64,000 nucleotides of DNA from Lepidurus packardi (taxonomy: Eukaryota; Arthropoda; Branchiopoda; Notostraca; Triopsidae): the NCBI GenBank assembly GCA_023053545.1, contig JAKZAN010000007.1, positions 5,890,001-5,954,000 on the forward strand. Reading direction: 5' to 3'. The notes beneath the pieces were generated by a model. It had not been told where the DNA came from. It saw nothing but the letters and a program-made list of their open reading frames with translations, and did not search any database. This document shows positions 13,178-26,447 of the stretch, in pieces; the stretch's first letter is position 1; the number at the start of each line of letters is the position of its first letter. The translations under genes and the position numbers were made by a program.

Positions 13178-16100
13178 TCAAGTAGATTTAGCCAAACTGT
13201 CAACATGTTCCTTGGCTTTGGCCCGTAACGAAGCGATGCTGTAACCTCGCGAACCTTCGTCCAATTCGCGGGACTCATTATCAGAAGTAACGGGGGACTG
13301 TCGATGAGACGTAGTGGCTTGCTGTTGACTATTCGCGTTATTACTGGACGACAGAAAGGACTGTGAGGAGAGGGTCGACGGTTTGCTGAGATGGGACAAG
13401 AAAGAACTAGTCATGAAGTGTGTGCCCAAATTGGGGATCATCATAGCCGGGTAATTGTAGTTCCCTGAATGCGCTAGGAGCAACGGATTGAGATGAATCA
13501 AGTTTCCAACCGTGTTGCCCCCTGCCGAAGTAACCATCGGAGGAGTAAGCCACGGATCCAACGGCAGCGGGACTCCAGTACTGCCTCGATGTAAAATTGA
13601 AGGAGGAGCGGAAAACGAGTAATCGTTTTGCAGTTTTCGGAGTTGATGTGATGCTTCCATCTTCTCCTGACGTCGCCATTTAGCTCGCCGGTTCTGGAAC
13701 CATACCTACGTAAGGAATGAACAATGAAACTTCAACAAACCATGTGCACGATTTTATACATAGAGACGGTTGTTACACAAAAGCTCCCTTCCATGCAGTG
13801 TTATACATTTCGGTAAGATGTTTATCTAAATAAGCTTTTATGCTTATCAACTAGTACATCGGTAAGAGGGGGCCCTTGGGGGAAGCTTGCTAGTGGTTTT
13901 GAATAATCTCAATTAAGAAAAAAAGGGACAAAATCAGTTCCTTAATCTCATTCCGATCTATAATACAATCTAAGTAGTGAAATAGAAAGTCAATTTGATC
14001 ACGACCGACCTAAAGACCTATACAAAAAATAAAAATTAGAGACCTTTCCATCTGCTGTTTTTGCCTATGGATTTTCTACGATGAGTTTAGGTTTGGCCTT
14101 GGCAAGTTTTTCGCTTAAACAGCTGTGACTGTCAAAAATTAACTTCGTTTTCTGGCCGGAATTGCTATTACCTCCCCATTCTCGTCCCTCCTCCTACATC
14201 GGGACAATCATCGGGGACCCCTTGTTGCACATTTATTACAACCTATCAACCCCTCCCCTCTATCCCTTGGCCGAAGAGCTATTACCGTTTTTAAACGGCT
14301 AACGTTGTCAAAAATTACAGTTTAAAAAAAAAAACTAAATTTCCAATCTTCCTTTCTTCCTTTTTTGAATTCAACGTCCCACACAGATCTAGGGAGGTAC
14401 CGTACACTTCTACTGAAAGGGGGGGGATGTTTTGTCCACCGTTCGATGAAGCTGACACCCCGGATACATACAAGCGAACCTATAATAACTTGGCACCAAG
14501 GGTGACGCGAAGCTAATATCTTATCAATAATAGGCAAGGGGCCGCGATATTTTGTTGTCAGATTCTCACTCCCTATCTTCAGAAGCGTTACACGACTACT
14601 CGATCCCTTATTGGCCCTTCTTTATCAAATGAACCACGCTTACAATATCTAATATACAATATATATAACCCCTTCAGCCATACCAGCATCTAGTACTAAC
14701 CTGAAAATTGGGCTTTAATACATCTAATTCGCTTTCACTGATTACTTCTTCGCCATTTCTTTTAACTAACTGCTGGCCGAAAAAGTACTCAACGTAACGT
14801 ACACATAACAACATATACAACAATAACAACGTATACGTAACGTATACATAACGTATACAAAACGTTTGCATAACACAACGTAAATTGTTTTTTAAATTGA
14901 CGTTGACCCTACATGAAACAACACTTCCCATACTTGGGAAGCATAAAAAACAAATCCGGCAAATATGTTTACGTATAATTCATTTTTAATTGTCTGACAG
15001 ACTGGAATATGTGCACACTTAAGTGAACCGAATTCTTTTTTTCAGGAATGGGCCAATCGAAGTAAGATTCTGACACAAAATTGCCTTGAGAATATGCTCA
15101 CATGTTTGGATCTATCATTTACGCCAAATTATCCCCTTTACCCCTCCCTTGTGCTTCATAACGCAGATATTTTTGCCCCACTACCTTATCACCCTATTAC
15201 AAGCCCTCTTGGTCCCTATTACTGTTCCACATGAACGCGTCAATTGGGACAATTGACAGATCTCACTATATATAACACGAACCCAATATAAATAGCTTTC
15301 TTTTACACTCAACTGCACTGCTTTCGTAACAGCTAAACGATTACTGCTATCTTACCTATTTTACTGGGAATTTTCACGTCCGTGTTAAAAGCTGCCTAAA
15401 TCTATGATCACGTTCTAAAAACAAATACAGTTCCACAGGCACCAAGATACCCAACTTGAAACATAAATACATAAATCGAACTAAATAAATACATTTCTGT
15501 CCTTACCTGGACTCGTACTTCCGGCAAGTTGACTTTCATGGCTAATTCTTCTCTGGAATACACATCGGGGTAGTGGGATTTTTCGAAAGCTCGCTCCAAC
15601 TCGTGCAACTGGTAAGTGGTGAAAGTGGTCCGGTTCCTTCGGTGTTTTTTGTTTTTGGCGTCGTCCGTGCTGTCATCCGAAGCTAGGAGACAGTCCGGAG
15701 AAAATTTGTCACGTTCAACGCGTTCCCGCTTTAACAGTGGTTCATCAGCAGTGTCAATGTCGCTTTCCGACGGACTGGAACTTAAGTCTTCTCTTCCTAA
15801 CAAATCAAAGTCAGATGTTTTGTAGCTTCAACAAGTTCCCGACGCGTTGGCCTCCCCTGGAACAGCCATCAGTCGCAAAAAAGGGTTTTAAAAAGAACAC
15901 TTACCATTCAATGAAGGCTGCAGTTCTTGTTTCGTGACACTTACAGACGTTGACCGACACTTGTTATCAGTACTGGTTTTGTTGCTCAGACCGAGGATGG
16001 CATCAATAGTGTACTGATGGTGACTCGGACTTTCAACTTTGACAGCAGCAGCAGCAGTGCTTTTCTTCGAACTTACGATAACGCTCTCTTTCTGAGTTCC

Positions 16101-16271
16101 GGTGGTACAAGTTAACCTCACTGGGAACAAGATACTGTCGAACACGGACGCCTGAGTTGTCGTTACCGACTCGTGTACAGGCTGATAATGATTGTTTACA
16201 GAGGTAGGTACCATCATGAGATTAACGGCCGCAGAAACAGAACTGGCGGTAGCTAAACTGCTAAGATCCAT
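13178..16271 (-). CDS. Rx: Retinal homeobox (Rx/Rax) paired-like transcription factor
   Basis: Nuclear DNA-binding regulator of anterior brain and, in many animals, eye development. Three minus-strand exons join in phase: 15905-16271, 15507-15796 and 13178-13705, giving 394 residues. An N-terminal octapeptide YTIDAILGL lies at about 87-95 (Groucho-binding type). The homeodomain is at about 174-233, with [18 protein letters not shown] and [18 protein letters not shown] and Gln at homeodomain position 50, and an OAR motif ([17 protein letters not shown]) ends the protein. This combination of octapeptide, homeodomain and OAR, with near-identity to known Rx homeodomains, is diagnostic. One intron splits the homeodomain between positions 46 and 47, as in the neighbouring homeobrain gene. 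The two are transcribed away from each other. Confidence 0.96.
14800..14872. repeat. Short tandem repeat in Rx intron 2
   Basis: An imperfect repeat of about 11 bp built on AACGTATACAT recurs several times in the large intron that separates the two homeodomain exons of Rx. It appears to be ordinary low-complexity sequence. Confidence 0.5.
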
Positions 16272-19200
16272 GTCGTCTTGCCAATTGCCAATGACAGGTT
16301 GGGCAACACACGCTTTTAGCTTTACCCCACAGCCTCATCAACAATGAAAAGCCTTTATGCGTTATGACGTCTTTAACCTACTCGCGATCTCTGCCTGTGC
16401 TACCTTGGCACAAACACACTCACAGGCACAGATACACATACACACACCTTAGTCCTATGTACGTATGTGGCGTAGGACGTGCAAGTTTCACGCTCGCGCT
16501 GCAAGTTTGACAATTACAGGCGGAGCTTCGTCGCTTATAGTCCGGAAAGATGGGACGGACCAATGTTCAGCCAAGGTGCGTGAACGACGCAGACCTAAGC
16601 TCTTTTGCAGTAATAAATAGCACTCTATCTCCTGGATTGGCTGTGATCAAAGCCTTCGCTGAGCTTCCATATCGAACATGGAACCACCCGAAACGCCATC
16701 AGCAACACTACAGCGAGGCGTCGTTCGCTCAATCCTCAAACCTCACACGACACACAAAAAAAATAGAAAAAAACGAGAGTTCTTGAAGCCAAACATTCGG
16801 TGATAAACGAATTTCTTATTAGTTCTTCCACATTGCTCAATGGACCGGTAAGCCATTGACTCACGTGACGAAATCATTCGGACCAAGCAATCCGAGAAAC
16901 ATGAATTAAAGTAATATTTTTTCGGTCTACAAGCTTCTTGGCCATAACAAATAGACAAAGTAATAAGTTTGAACGGCAGCAGGATGAAAAGATCTCGACA
17001 CTAGAGATTTTCTTGGGAAAGATTTTGTGCATTCCCTTCATCAAAAGCTCTGCTGATTGAGTTTTCAAGACAACTTTGTTAGACAGCTAAGTGAGCTTAA
17101 TCAATTTCTGCACTGAAACTCTGTGCCACTCTGTACACATTCTGCGAGTCTTATATGATATCCCAAGATGAGTCTGCTTGACAGCTGCCACTAGAGCTTT
17201 GTTTTAGCGTTCGAGAACAGTAATTAGCCCTAGTTTGTACTTTTCCTTTGTCCATTTTTACTTCAGTCCAAAGTATATACTAACAAGACACAGTATCCCG
17301 TCTTTTCGTTCAGGTACAAGCAAACAGATGCGAGACTTGATCAGTTATGCAGTCTAGAATTTTTTATTTTATTTTTTTGCAAGCTGAGCCTCATCCTTTT
17401 GACGTTGTTCTTCTTTGTGGGATAAATGTTTCAAATAGAGGATTAAGAAAACACTCCCGGTTGGGGTAGCAAATCAATTTGTTCTTCAGCGCCGCAATCT
17501 TCGTTTAGGCCCTTGCTTGAGCGAAAACAAAAGAAGTGTTATAAAACAGGTTAGAGCGCAATTCATGAACCGAATTATTAGGAGATAAAAGGATGCTTTC
17601 AATGGATATTTGTGGAGGTTAGCGACGCAGGGTGAACTGAAAATTGAATTGGGTCCCTTTTCTCTTTTGCTATCCGTCGAGTCGCTTCTTTTTTTTCTTT
17701 TTTTAGAGGAGGGGGTTCTTAACTGCAGCACATATAAGCAAACCAAAAATGGCGGTAAGGTTGGTCAAAAGCCCTTCAAATGATGATGGCTTCGACAAGT
17801 TAACCTCGTTTGGGGCGCTTGAGGTACGGCCCATCGCTGAGCTCTGAATGTTGGGCAAATGATGCTATCAAAAGCCGGAAATTTGTTTCGTTTGCGAGCA
17901 AAAGGCTGGCTCAAATAGGAAATCCGAAAAATAGGCATACAGTGGCAGTTTCGAGCTGCACTCGACGACTGTGCCTCTCGGGAGACCGAGAACCTGGCGG
18001 AGATTCAATTGCCCGAGTCTACCTGGCACTCGCTCATGTATGTATAAAATCAGTGCACAACGAACGAATCAACAAACCCAGCTTGGACTTACCAAATATA
18101 TCCAATTTAAGCCTTTCTCTAGAATTTGCACTGTCTTTTTAGCTCAGCTCTACCGACAATCTGACATTTGCATTTGGTGACGAGCTCGAAGCTGCACAGA
18201 TTTGCCGTTCAAAACGTATCATAATTTCTACATTACAGAAAGACTAGAAATGGCTCAACTTACATTTAACAATAAGCTTCCATGGCCAAATCTTGGCTAC
18301 AACAAGAACACTAATGAAGTCTATTAAACAACAATGAAAAAAAAAACAAGAAAAACAACTGTTTGTGAAGGGCCGCAAGGGGGAGCTACGGGTCGCAGTG
18401 GTAAATGCCTGACTCTGGGTGACGCAAAGCAGCTTTGCGTTGAACTGAGAGTTGCAACCCAAAAGTTTCTCTAAATTGACCCAAAGCCTATTATCCAAGA
18501 CTGACAGATTCTGACATATCAGCGCACCCATCGTCTTCAAATTCGTAACGTGAAACCCAACTCTGCTCACACAAAGTTTTAGTCATTAATGCAATTTTAA
18601 TTAGTTGGATAACAAACACACGGTCCTTCTTATTTTTTATAAGCCGTTATTTGCTTTTGTATTTCGCTAGATATAAAATAATCGTCGGGAACTTTTTTTC
18701 CGGTATTAAGTGAATTAGCCATTAAGGAATTTTGGAGTTCCCAAAGCGTGAAAGAGTGCGATGAGGGCGGTGATCCGGCCATGTCACTCGGACAAACCTA
18801 CCATCATTAGAGACGACACGAACACATGTGTTTTCCCAAGGCCTCAGCAGTATTTCTTTTGACTGTTATCCTTGGTGCTAGTATATCTATTTTATTCTCT
18901 AATACTCTTATAATACGCTGTACCCTACGCACCTAACAAGGATTTAAGGCTCTGCTTATTGGTTTCCAATAACGCGATCAGCCTAATGAAGGCAAGTGCG
19001 GATGACACATGCCACGTTTTGACACTCATTATAAGTTGGAGCTACAATGAACTGGACACCGAACATATCCAGACGCAAACCCTGAATACGTGCCATAACA
19101 TTAATTCCGCACAATGAGACATGTAACATGTCCAATTAAAGACCGATTAAAAGTCCTGGCAAAGCTGGAAGAATACAAACCAGAAATACGGCAGCCAACT

Positions 19201-19639
19201 CGACGCAAAAGCAAAAGCTAACGCCCAAGCCTTGGCAAAATTAACAAGATAACCTTAATTCCCTTTCTTCAAATACCCAAATTAATTAGGCTTACTCTAT
19301 ACTTAAAAATACTCATTCAAATTAGGATCTTCGTTATGACCTACCCTATTTTCCTAAAATGTGAAAAAATAGTATTTTCTTGATTACAATTCTTAAATTG
19401 ATGGTTCTTCATCTAAATTTTGATTCCTTTCAACTCCTACTCTGAAGAACTAAACTTTTACAAAACGTTCGTCATCCCTCGAGACTCTTCAACGCATCTC
19501 GAACTACCGATACGGATGTCAATTTCTTCAGGCCAATTGATAACGGAAGAGAAAGGTCAAGGGAAGTATATATTTAAAAGGGGTAAGCTTTAATTAAAAG
19601 ACCTTGAACAAAAATTATTGATGTTTTGCGATACAAACT

Positions 19640-19946
19640 AATAGACTGTGAATACAAATATTCCATACTTTTGTGATGTCTTTACAGCTTTTACATCCCA
19701 AGTGCCTAGACGTAAAAGTATTTACTAAATTGTTTATTATATTATTAATAGATTTGTTAAATTATTTAACAGTAGGCTCCCAAGCTCAAAAACGTTGAGC
19801 CGAAGGATCTTTAGCGACACGAACAAATAGACTGTGAATAAAAACTTTCTGTATTTTTACTACGTCTTTACAGCTTTTACATCCCATATTTACTTATTAA
19901 AGTGCCTAGACGTAGAAATATTTACTAAAAGTAGATTCCCAAGCTC
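19640..19946. repeat. Tandem duplication of about 185 bp between Rx and homeobrain
   Basis: Copy A spans 19640-19787 and copy B 19825-19946. Both start AATAGACTGTGAATA, share GTCTTTACAGCTTTTACATC and GTGCCTAGACGTA, and end CAAGCTC. Small insertions and deletions and many substitutions show that the duplication is not recent. No coding potential. Confidence 0.75.
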
Positions 19947-22900
19947 CGGGACATTATTGCCTGTCATGTTGCTTTTCCTTTGCCACCATTAATTTGTTAA
20001 GGCACGCTAATCACGCTGCATCGAAGGCCCAAAACCCGACTGTTCGACAATGAGCGATAAGTGAACAATGGATGATGCACGTGTTGGTACAAATAAAACA
20101 AAAATAATCTTCATGTAGTACGTACTAACAACGTTCGAAGAAATTCCTTCCAGCTTGAGCTAAAATATTCACATTATAAACAAATCTTCGAACTCAAAAG
20201 CTCTCACTTTCCTAGCTAGTAAAACCCAAATTATGTGCTTAGATTCCTCTTCAAGTTCAGTTCTCTATCTAACTGCAGGAGCTTGAAAACCTGCAATTTT
20301 GAGTTTAGACACAAACTCCCTTACTTGGGGACAACGTCTCATTATCCCTATGGGATATCTCACTCTGCGTGTGAAACCTATCGCGTTTTTTTCCCTTTTC
20401 TAGCCCGTCGAGCACAATAAAAGGGATCAACTCATCCATACTTGAATGAATACAACAATACAGGTCGGACGCCCGGAATTAAAATCTCTTATAACTTAAC
20501 GAAACAAGCATCGCTTCCTGTGCAAAACCCGTGAGACGAAGAGGAGCCTATCAGAATCCGTGGAATGTGTTAAGAGCTTTATCTATTTCATAATGGATCA
20601 CAAGCTGGGGTAATTTACTCCCCATAACGCGCCCAATATCCAACTTAACAAAGGATGACCCCGGGTAAAAAAGCGGACTGAGAACACCGATTATCATTGC
20701 TACCAGTTATATTCAGGAAATGAAGAAACGAACCAACACGAGTGGTCCCATATATAACATTGAAATAGTGGTTGCGGAAAATCATCTTCCTTCTCACACC
20801 TATATCTATAAACGTGCTAACAATGTCCGAAAACCACAGCCGCTGTTATTGTTGCCTGCTGGCTAATCCGGATATCGGATGGGCCGCCACCCCAAGTCTT
20901 CTTTTTGCTGCGCCATTGTCCAAAGACAGATCCGTGTCAATTTTCAGCCGTTTCCAACAATGCTTGTCGTACTCTTACAAAATACAATGCAGACAGTTGG
21001 GGACAAAGAGAGCCAAGCTACTGGCTGAAAGGCTGGACCAAAGAGAACCTTGTTTGCAGATGTTTTGCCGAAATTCAACAACTCAGCAGGTTAACAGGCG
21101 ACTGGGAAAACTTGGGTTGTTTGATTCTTACTCTCAGTGTTCAATCTCAATAGCCTTTATCGGCAAACCCAATTTTTCGCGAAATAACATTTCGTCTCAA
21201 AGTTCAAAACCCAAACACATTGGAAAACGATAGAAATTAGCTTTGTTTCGCTACTAGAGCACCCTACCGACAAGGAAATCAAACGGCTTACGCCCTCCCC
21301 CAGCAGGGCGGAGCTTAGCGTCCCAATCTGCCATACAAATTCTACCTACTTTTGAAAAGCGGCTCGGTATGTCAAGTTGAAATTGAAAATGTAATGAAGC
21401 GTTAAACACGGCCACTACCTTTTAATCCCACGTTATAACGTTGGCTCGCTGGGCTCCCTGTTTAGGCGTTGCTATATGCAATAGGCAAAGGACCCGAATG
21501 AGGAACTTCATTATCCGAGCCACTTCAAAGGGTACCTAGACCCCTCTCAATCTCAATCGACAAAACTCGATGCCTTTGCACTCTCTAAAGCTACAGCTAC
21601 AGTCTGCTTTCCTTGGGCTACAGGGGACAAGTCTCAAATTGAACTTTGAACGCTTTGCATATTACAAGTTTCATATCCACACTACCCCGAGACCAATGTG
21701 TATACCAACGCTTACGCCATATTTCTCATATAGGCGGCCACTCACTTTTATGGGACCGCAAACACGCTCCCCTTTTGAAGTGTTCTACCTTATTAATAGG
21801 GTAGAGACCTCTACTATACCGCCATACTGCGGCATCTGTATATCCATTGGAAGAGGATGTGGCTTTATATGAAAGCACAGCCGAAAAATAATAAAACAGA
21901 AACTGAGAAATATTAGAGACAAAAGGGCGATTAAGTCTCTACTTGAAACTCAATCAGAGATCTCCACAAACAGCTCCTTACTTCTCCCAAACGGAGATAT
22001 TTAAGTTTGAATGGGCAAAAAGCTTTCATGATGAGCAACTCTTTTGGGGCAAAGCACACTTCAAACGTTTTGCTGCTGCTGGAGTGTCCTTTCTTTCGAC
22101 CAAATATCCCGCTTTTCTGGTTTGCAATCAAAGATGAATTAGCGCTCGCTGTTGGGCGACGAAACAGAAAGAACTCGAGAACTGGAGTGTGCTTGGAAAG
22201 AAAGGGGTTCCTGGACCTGTGGGCACCATGGTTCGCAGCAATACAGCATCGGTATAACTGCAAAGTGTCATATATAGAGAGGATTGGTGGCAAATGGACT
22301 CACCCAGGCGGTATTATTCGCATACCCAGCAAAAAAGTCGAGTGCCATGGCCCCTCCATATATTAAAGCACAAGTTCTACAAGTTAGCAAGACGCAATAA
22401 GCTGGACTTTACCCGTTTATAGCCTTACTTACACACGGTCGTATTTAGTATATACGATATAAGGCTTGGTTACCGGGCAAGTTTGGGTCGCAGGGATACT
22501 ATCATTTGATGGGTCTAATATCGACTTATTTACTTCTGAACCCAAGTCTTGGGATGCCAGATTTCAGTAATCCTTCTCCCGAAAGCCCACTACATCAGCT
22601 TACATGGCTGTCCCCTCTCTATAGCGGTCGGAGAAACGTCACCCTGCTCACCCAAACTCCCCATTCCATTGCAAATGTTTCCATTAGCGCACTACGTTTT
22701 CCTAAGATGTTCCCTATAAGGAGGTTGTTATGAAAGCAACACTATAAGTCTTTACAGACGATCATATCAATTAGTAGTATCTTCATTTTTGGTTACGAAC
22801 TGTATCTACAATCCAAGTGTGCAATAAGCGGTTTACCTCAATGTCATTAAGACGTAACGATTCTATTGCCAAAATCGACTATAGAAAAAGACGAGGATTA

Positions 22901-23695
22901 AGAAATTGGACATCCGACTCTCTTTCGCACTTACATACTTTGGCTGAATGGCCTGAATATGGCGCTTTAGCACGTGCCAGCGTATAAATACAAATCAGAT
23001 GGAATTAAACGCTCCTGGTCCGAGATTGTTTGGCTTCTTATTTGCGAATGCGTCAATCTAGATACGAATAAAAAGAAAAAATAGCTGAGAAACTGTACAC
23101 TACATTCAACGCATGAAAATTCACCCGCCCCTGGGCCTCAAACAGCAAGGGTAATCCGCCTATACCGGTCATTCGCTAATTAGCGCTACAAGGCTTAAAT
23201 GCATGCCTCCCAGTTTCCTCACTCCTGTGGAGAAGCTTAATCTGGATGTAAAGCATTGGGGCCTCTAGGCGGTAATTTGTACTAAATTCCAATAGAGCTT
23301 CCCTTCTTTGGAAACAAAAAAAAACTTTTCTTTCATCAACGCTGACATTCAATGTCTTAGAAACCTTGAACTACCTATTTGTAATAATTTTCTTCTAATC
23401 CTTTCCAATGATACTAAAAAGGACCAATTGAGTCTACTTTCTACTAGCAAAGGACGGTTCTAATGGAGTAATTTCCAATTAACTCCGGCGTGGGGCATGT
23501 TTTAAAGGAAATTGGGACAAATTCACTCGAGACTTGCCTGGGGAGTATTTTTAATGATATTAAGTGCCTTTATAGGCTGCAAATGTACTATACGCTCTAC
23601 TAATTGAGAATTTGGGTAGAATGAATCAGTCAAAACCCGCCCATTTAATGAGCCCCTTCCCGGCAGCTCATTCTCACTCATGACGAGCACCCATC

Positions 23696-23710
23696 CCCCC
23701 CCCCCCCCCC
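23696..23710. repeat. Poly-C tract upstream of homeobrain
   Basis: A run of about fifteen C residues roughly 300 bp before the homeobrain start codon. Homopolymers of this length are prone to sequencing error, so the exact length is uncertain. Confidence 0.7.
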
Positions 23711-24008
23711 ACCTCCCATTCTGATTGTCCCGTGGGGTAAGCTAAAGCTAAGGTGATCTTCAACCTTCAGCATAGTCCAGAGTGACAGAAAGCAGCACAT
23801 CTATCACATCTCGCTGAACCTCAAGCCCAAGTCTGGGTTGTGTGGACCAGTTGCTTGGAAGTCGACAACTCGTACGGACGTTGTAGGCCCAATCGTTCCC
23901 TGTCACAGCATTACCCCAACCCCTCAACCCAGCGCAATCTTTAGTGGATTCTCTCTCGTTTAGTGACAGTGAAAATTGAACATTCGCCAGCGTGACTGTA
24001 GTGCGGAT

Positions 24009-26447
24009 ATGCACATCATGCAAACTTTACAAGACACCAACGTGGCCCACCAACGCACTCGAAATGCGTACTCTATCGAAGACATTCTGGGTCACAAAAA
24101 AACGTTCGCGGATCAACCCTTGCCAAAGGAAAACACAGGCCATGCCTCGCTTACCAGCCCAAGTAATTCAATAAAACCGGGTTATTGTACGCGCACACTC
24201 GCTTTACACGAATACAAAGCCTAATTGTTTACAAGCGTCCCCTAATGAATATTTTGTACTAATCTATTACTCCCTGCCTTTGCCATCAGTTCGTAATGTG
24301 AGTGTACCTGAAGACGATCTGGAATCTTCCAACAGTTCCTCAGAATCTGACCTCTGTCCTTCAAAGAAACCAGTCAACAACTCACAAACTTCTCACCAAG
24401 AAGGAAACTCGACAATCTCTCAAGTAAGCTCAAAGTTTCTCTTCACGTCGTAATTCCTCGAAACCAATACACTGTATGCTAAAAAGGCGCTTTTTAGCAG
24501 GACTTGGCCCATTTTGACCCCGACAGTGGTAGACCGAGTCGCAAGAATCGCCGAAGTCGTACCTCGTTTTCGACTTTACAGCTACACGAACTAGAAAGAG
24601 CGTTCGAAAAAACGCAATACCCCGATGTATTCACCAGGGAGGAGCTAGCCATGCGTTTAGATTTAAGCGAAGCACGCGTACAGGTAAGCGTTCGCACTTT
24701 TGGGCCTTAGTATAGAGCATCTTTAAACATAAGTGACCAGAAGCTAGGCTAACTATCTGAGAAGGCTAAGAACGTTATATACTTACTATCCGAGGCGGGT
24801 TAACAGCAGAAGATATTGTCGGGAAGCTAGGATATCTGTCCAAGAAGGCAAGCTCCTCTGTCCTTTGTGTGACGAACGCGAAAGCCCTCCAATTAGATCT
24901 CATTGCTATGGTTTTCTAGGGAGTCGAAGTTTAATAAGAGAGAAGGAGACGATTCAATTAGTCTCATAATAGAAAGGATTATCGAGCAAAGCGTTGCTAA
25001 TCATCAGCAATTGATCTCCCCTTTTCCTGCATCCGTTCAGTTCACTTTTGCTGGGCGACAAGGCCAATTTGGCGGAAGTTCATCAGTCCTTTGACAGGTC
25101 TAGTGCATTGGGGAACACGCGAGCGACACGTCGATTGCCCGCGTTGCCTTTTGTTCCCTTCGTTAGCTCCAACGAGAGGATAATTACTCTTCATTATACC
25201 AGTTCAACTCCCATAAAATCCCCGCCGAAAAATGGCTATTATTAGCACATTACACGCACTCCACAGCAATTTCTTCCCTCGTTTAAACGATTCTTCCTCG
25301 TTCGACAGATAACCAAGGCAAGTGAAAAGAAAAGACCCGCCTGAAAAAGCTCGTGCCGCAACGATATACGCTTGCTTTGGAAATTGTGTAGAAACAGGCC
25401 GCCAATACTAAAAACAGTTTTTTTTCTTGATCTCCGGCTCCGATACGGAGTACTTCCATTATGATCCGCTGAATGGGCAGGAATACAAGAAACCCATTGA
25501 TAGGGGCAATTGTGCCCCCACACATCGAGACATCATCATGATGTGGTTATATTCCCTGGTATTTGTACCGCGATAAAAGGTTTCAAGTAACGCGCGGTGA
25601 ACCGCAAAAGCTTGAGAAGTGTATTGCTTTTGTTCGCACCACAAAGCCAAAACCCTCGCCATTGTTGCGCGCCCATCGTGTTTCGTGTCTTTAATCCCTA
25701 CTTGCTCGTCACCCAAACCATTCTCCCCGTCTTTTATGCTCCTTCATAACTCGATTTTCTTTTTTCAAGGTATGGTTCCAGAATCGACGAGCTAAGTGGC
25801 GTAAACGCGAAAAATGTTTCGGTCGAACTGATTCGCCTCCTTACCCCTCCCTTTCGCCCATCCACGGTAAGCGATCCCACTCTAATTTCCTTAACTTTAG
25901 TCAAATTCTAAACGTAATTCCTCTATCTACAGCCAAGTCATCGCCCACATTAGCTATGTCGCCGTATTTATCCGTTACGGACAATTTCTGGACTTCATCG
26001 GCTGCTGCTGCCTCGCTACAAAGCTTAACAAATCCGTTCTTCTCAATGCCTCAGCATCTACGCTTCCCAAACTTAAACTTCCCAGGCTTTACACCCTATC
26101 CACACCTACCTTCAGCGTACCCCAACACGGCCTGGCCGCCGAGTAAATCACACTTCAATCTCCTCTCCCCCTACGTCGGCCGCGCTCCAGCAACGCTTTT
26201 TGTGCCGCCGGCTTATCTGCCAACTTATTCTGCTAATTGCACTCCACTTAATCTGGAAGTGTGCAAGAAAAGTTTCGAATCTGACAGCGAATCTTCCCAG
26301 CCTGAAATCTCACCGAAAACCAGCACTGAAGACGGCACCAGAACATCCAAACCCGCCAAAAGTGCAGTTGCCTCAACTCAGTCCACCTCAACTGAAAGCA
26401 TTCGGCTTCCGGCAAGTGGCCAAAATTCACCTTGTAGCTCGGATTAG
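24009..26447 (+). CDS. hbn: Homeobrain (hbn) paired-like homeobox transcription factor
   Basis: Nuclear transcription factor of the anterior nervous system. Five exons join in phase: 24009-24162, 24290-24423, 24501-24683, 25770-25866 and 25933-26447, giving 360 residues. An octapeptide YSIEDILG lies at residues 21-28. The homeodomain is at about 112-171, with [20 protein letters not shown], then [20 protein letters not shown] and [20 protein letters not shown]. The LDLSEARVQ and WRKREK pieces are those of homeobrain rather than Rx, Arx or aristaless. The C-terminus is rich in Pro, Ser, Thr and Tyr, and I see no OAR motif. The homeodomain is split between positions 46 and 47 at the same site as in Rx. 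The start chosen is the first in-frame ATG; ATG at 24018 is an alternative. A polyadenylation signal follows closely. Confidence 0.92.

Larger units (their letters stand above)
16272..24008. other. Head-to-head intergenic region between Rx and homeobrain
   Basis: About 7.7 kb separates the two ATG codons of divergent homeobox genes, so both promoters and probably shared enhancers lie here. I see no convincing exon. A CA-rich run is at about 16424-16448 next to the Rx start, a tandem duplication at 19640-19946, and a poly-C tract at about 23696-23710 on the homeobrain side. The open frame at 20823-21233 is not recognised and is rejected. Confidence 0.6.

Noticed and set aside
20823-21233. Plus-strand open frame of about 136 residues in the Rx-hbn spacer
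   Set aside because: A second frame is open over the same stretch, Cys and Ser content is high without a motif pattern, and no homology is recognised.
21931-22366. Long overlapping frames on both strands (about 120 residues each)
   Set aside because: Three frames are open over the same DNA and none looks like a known family.
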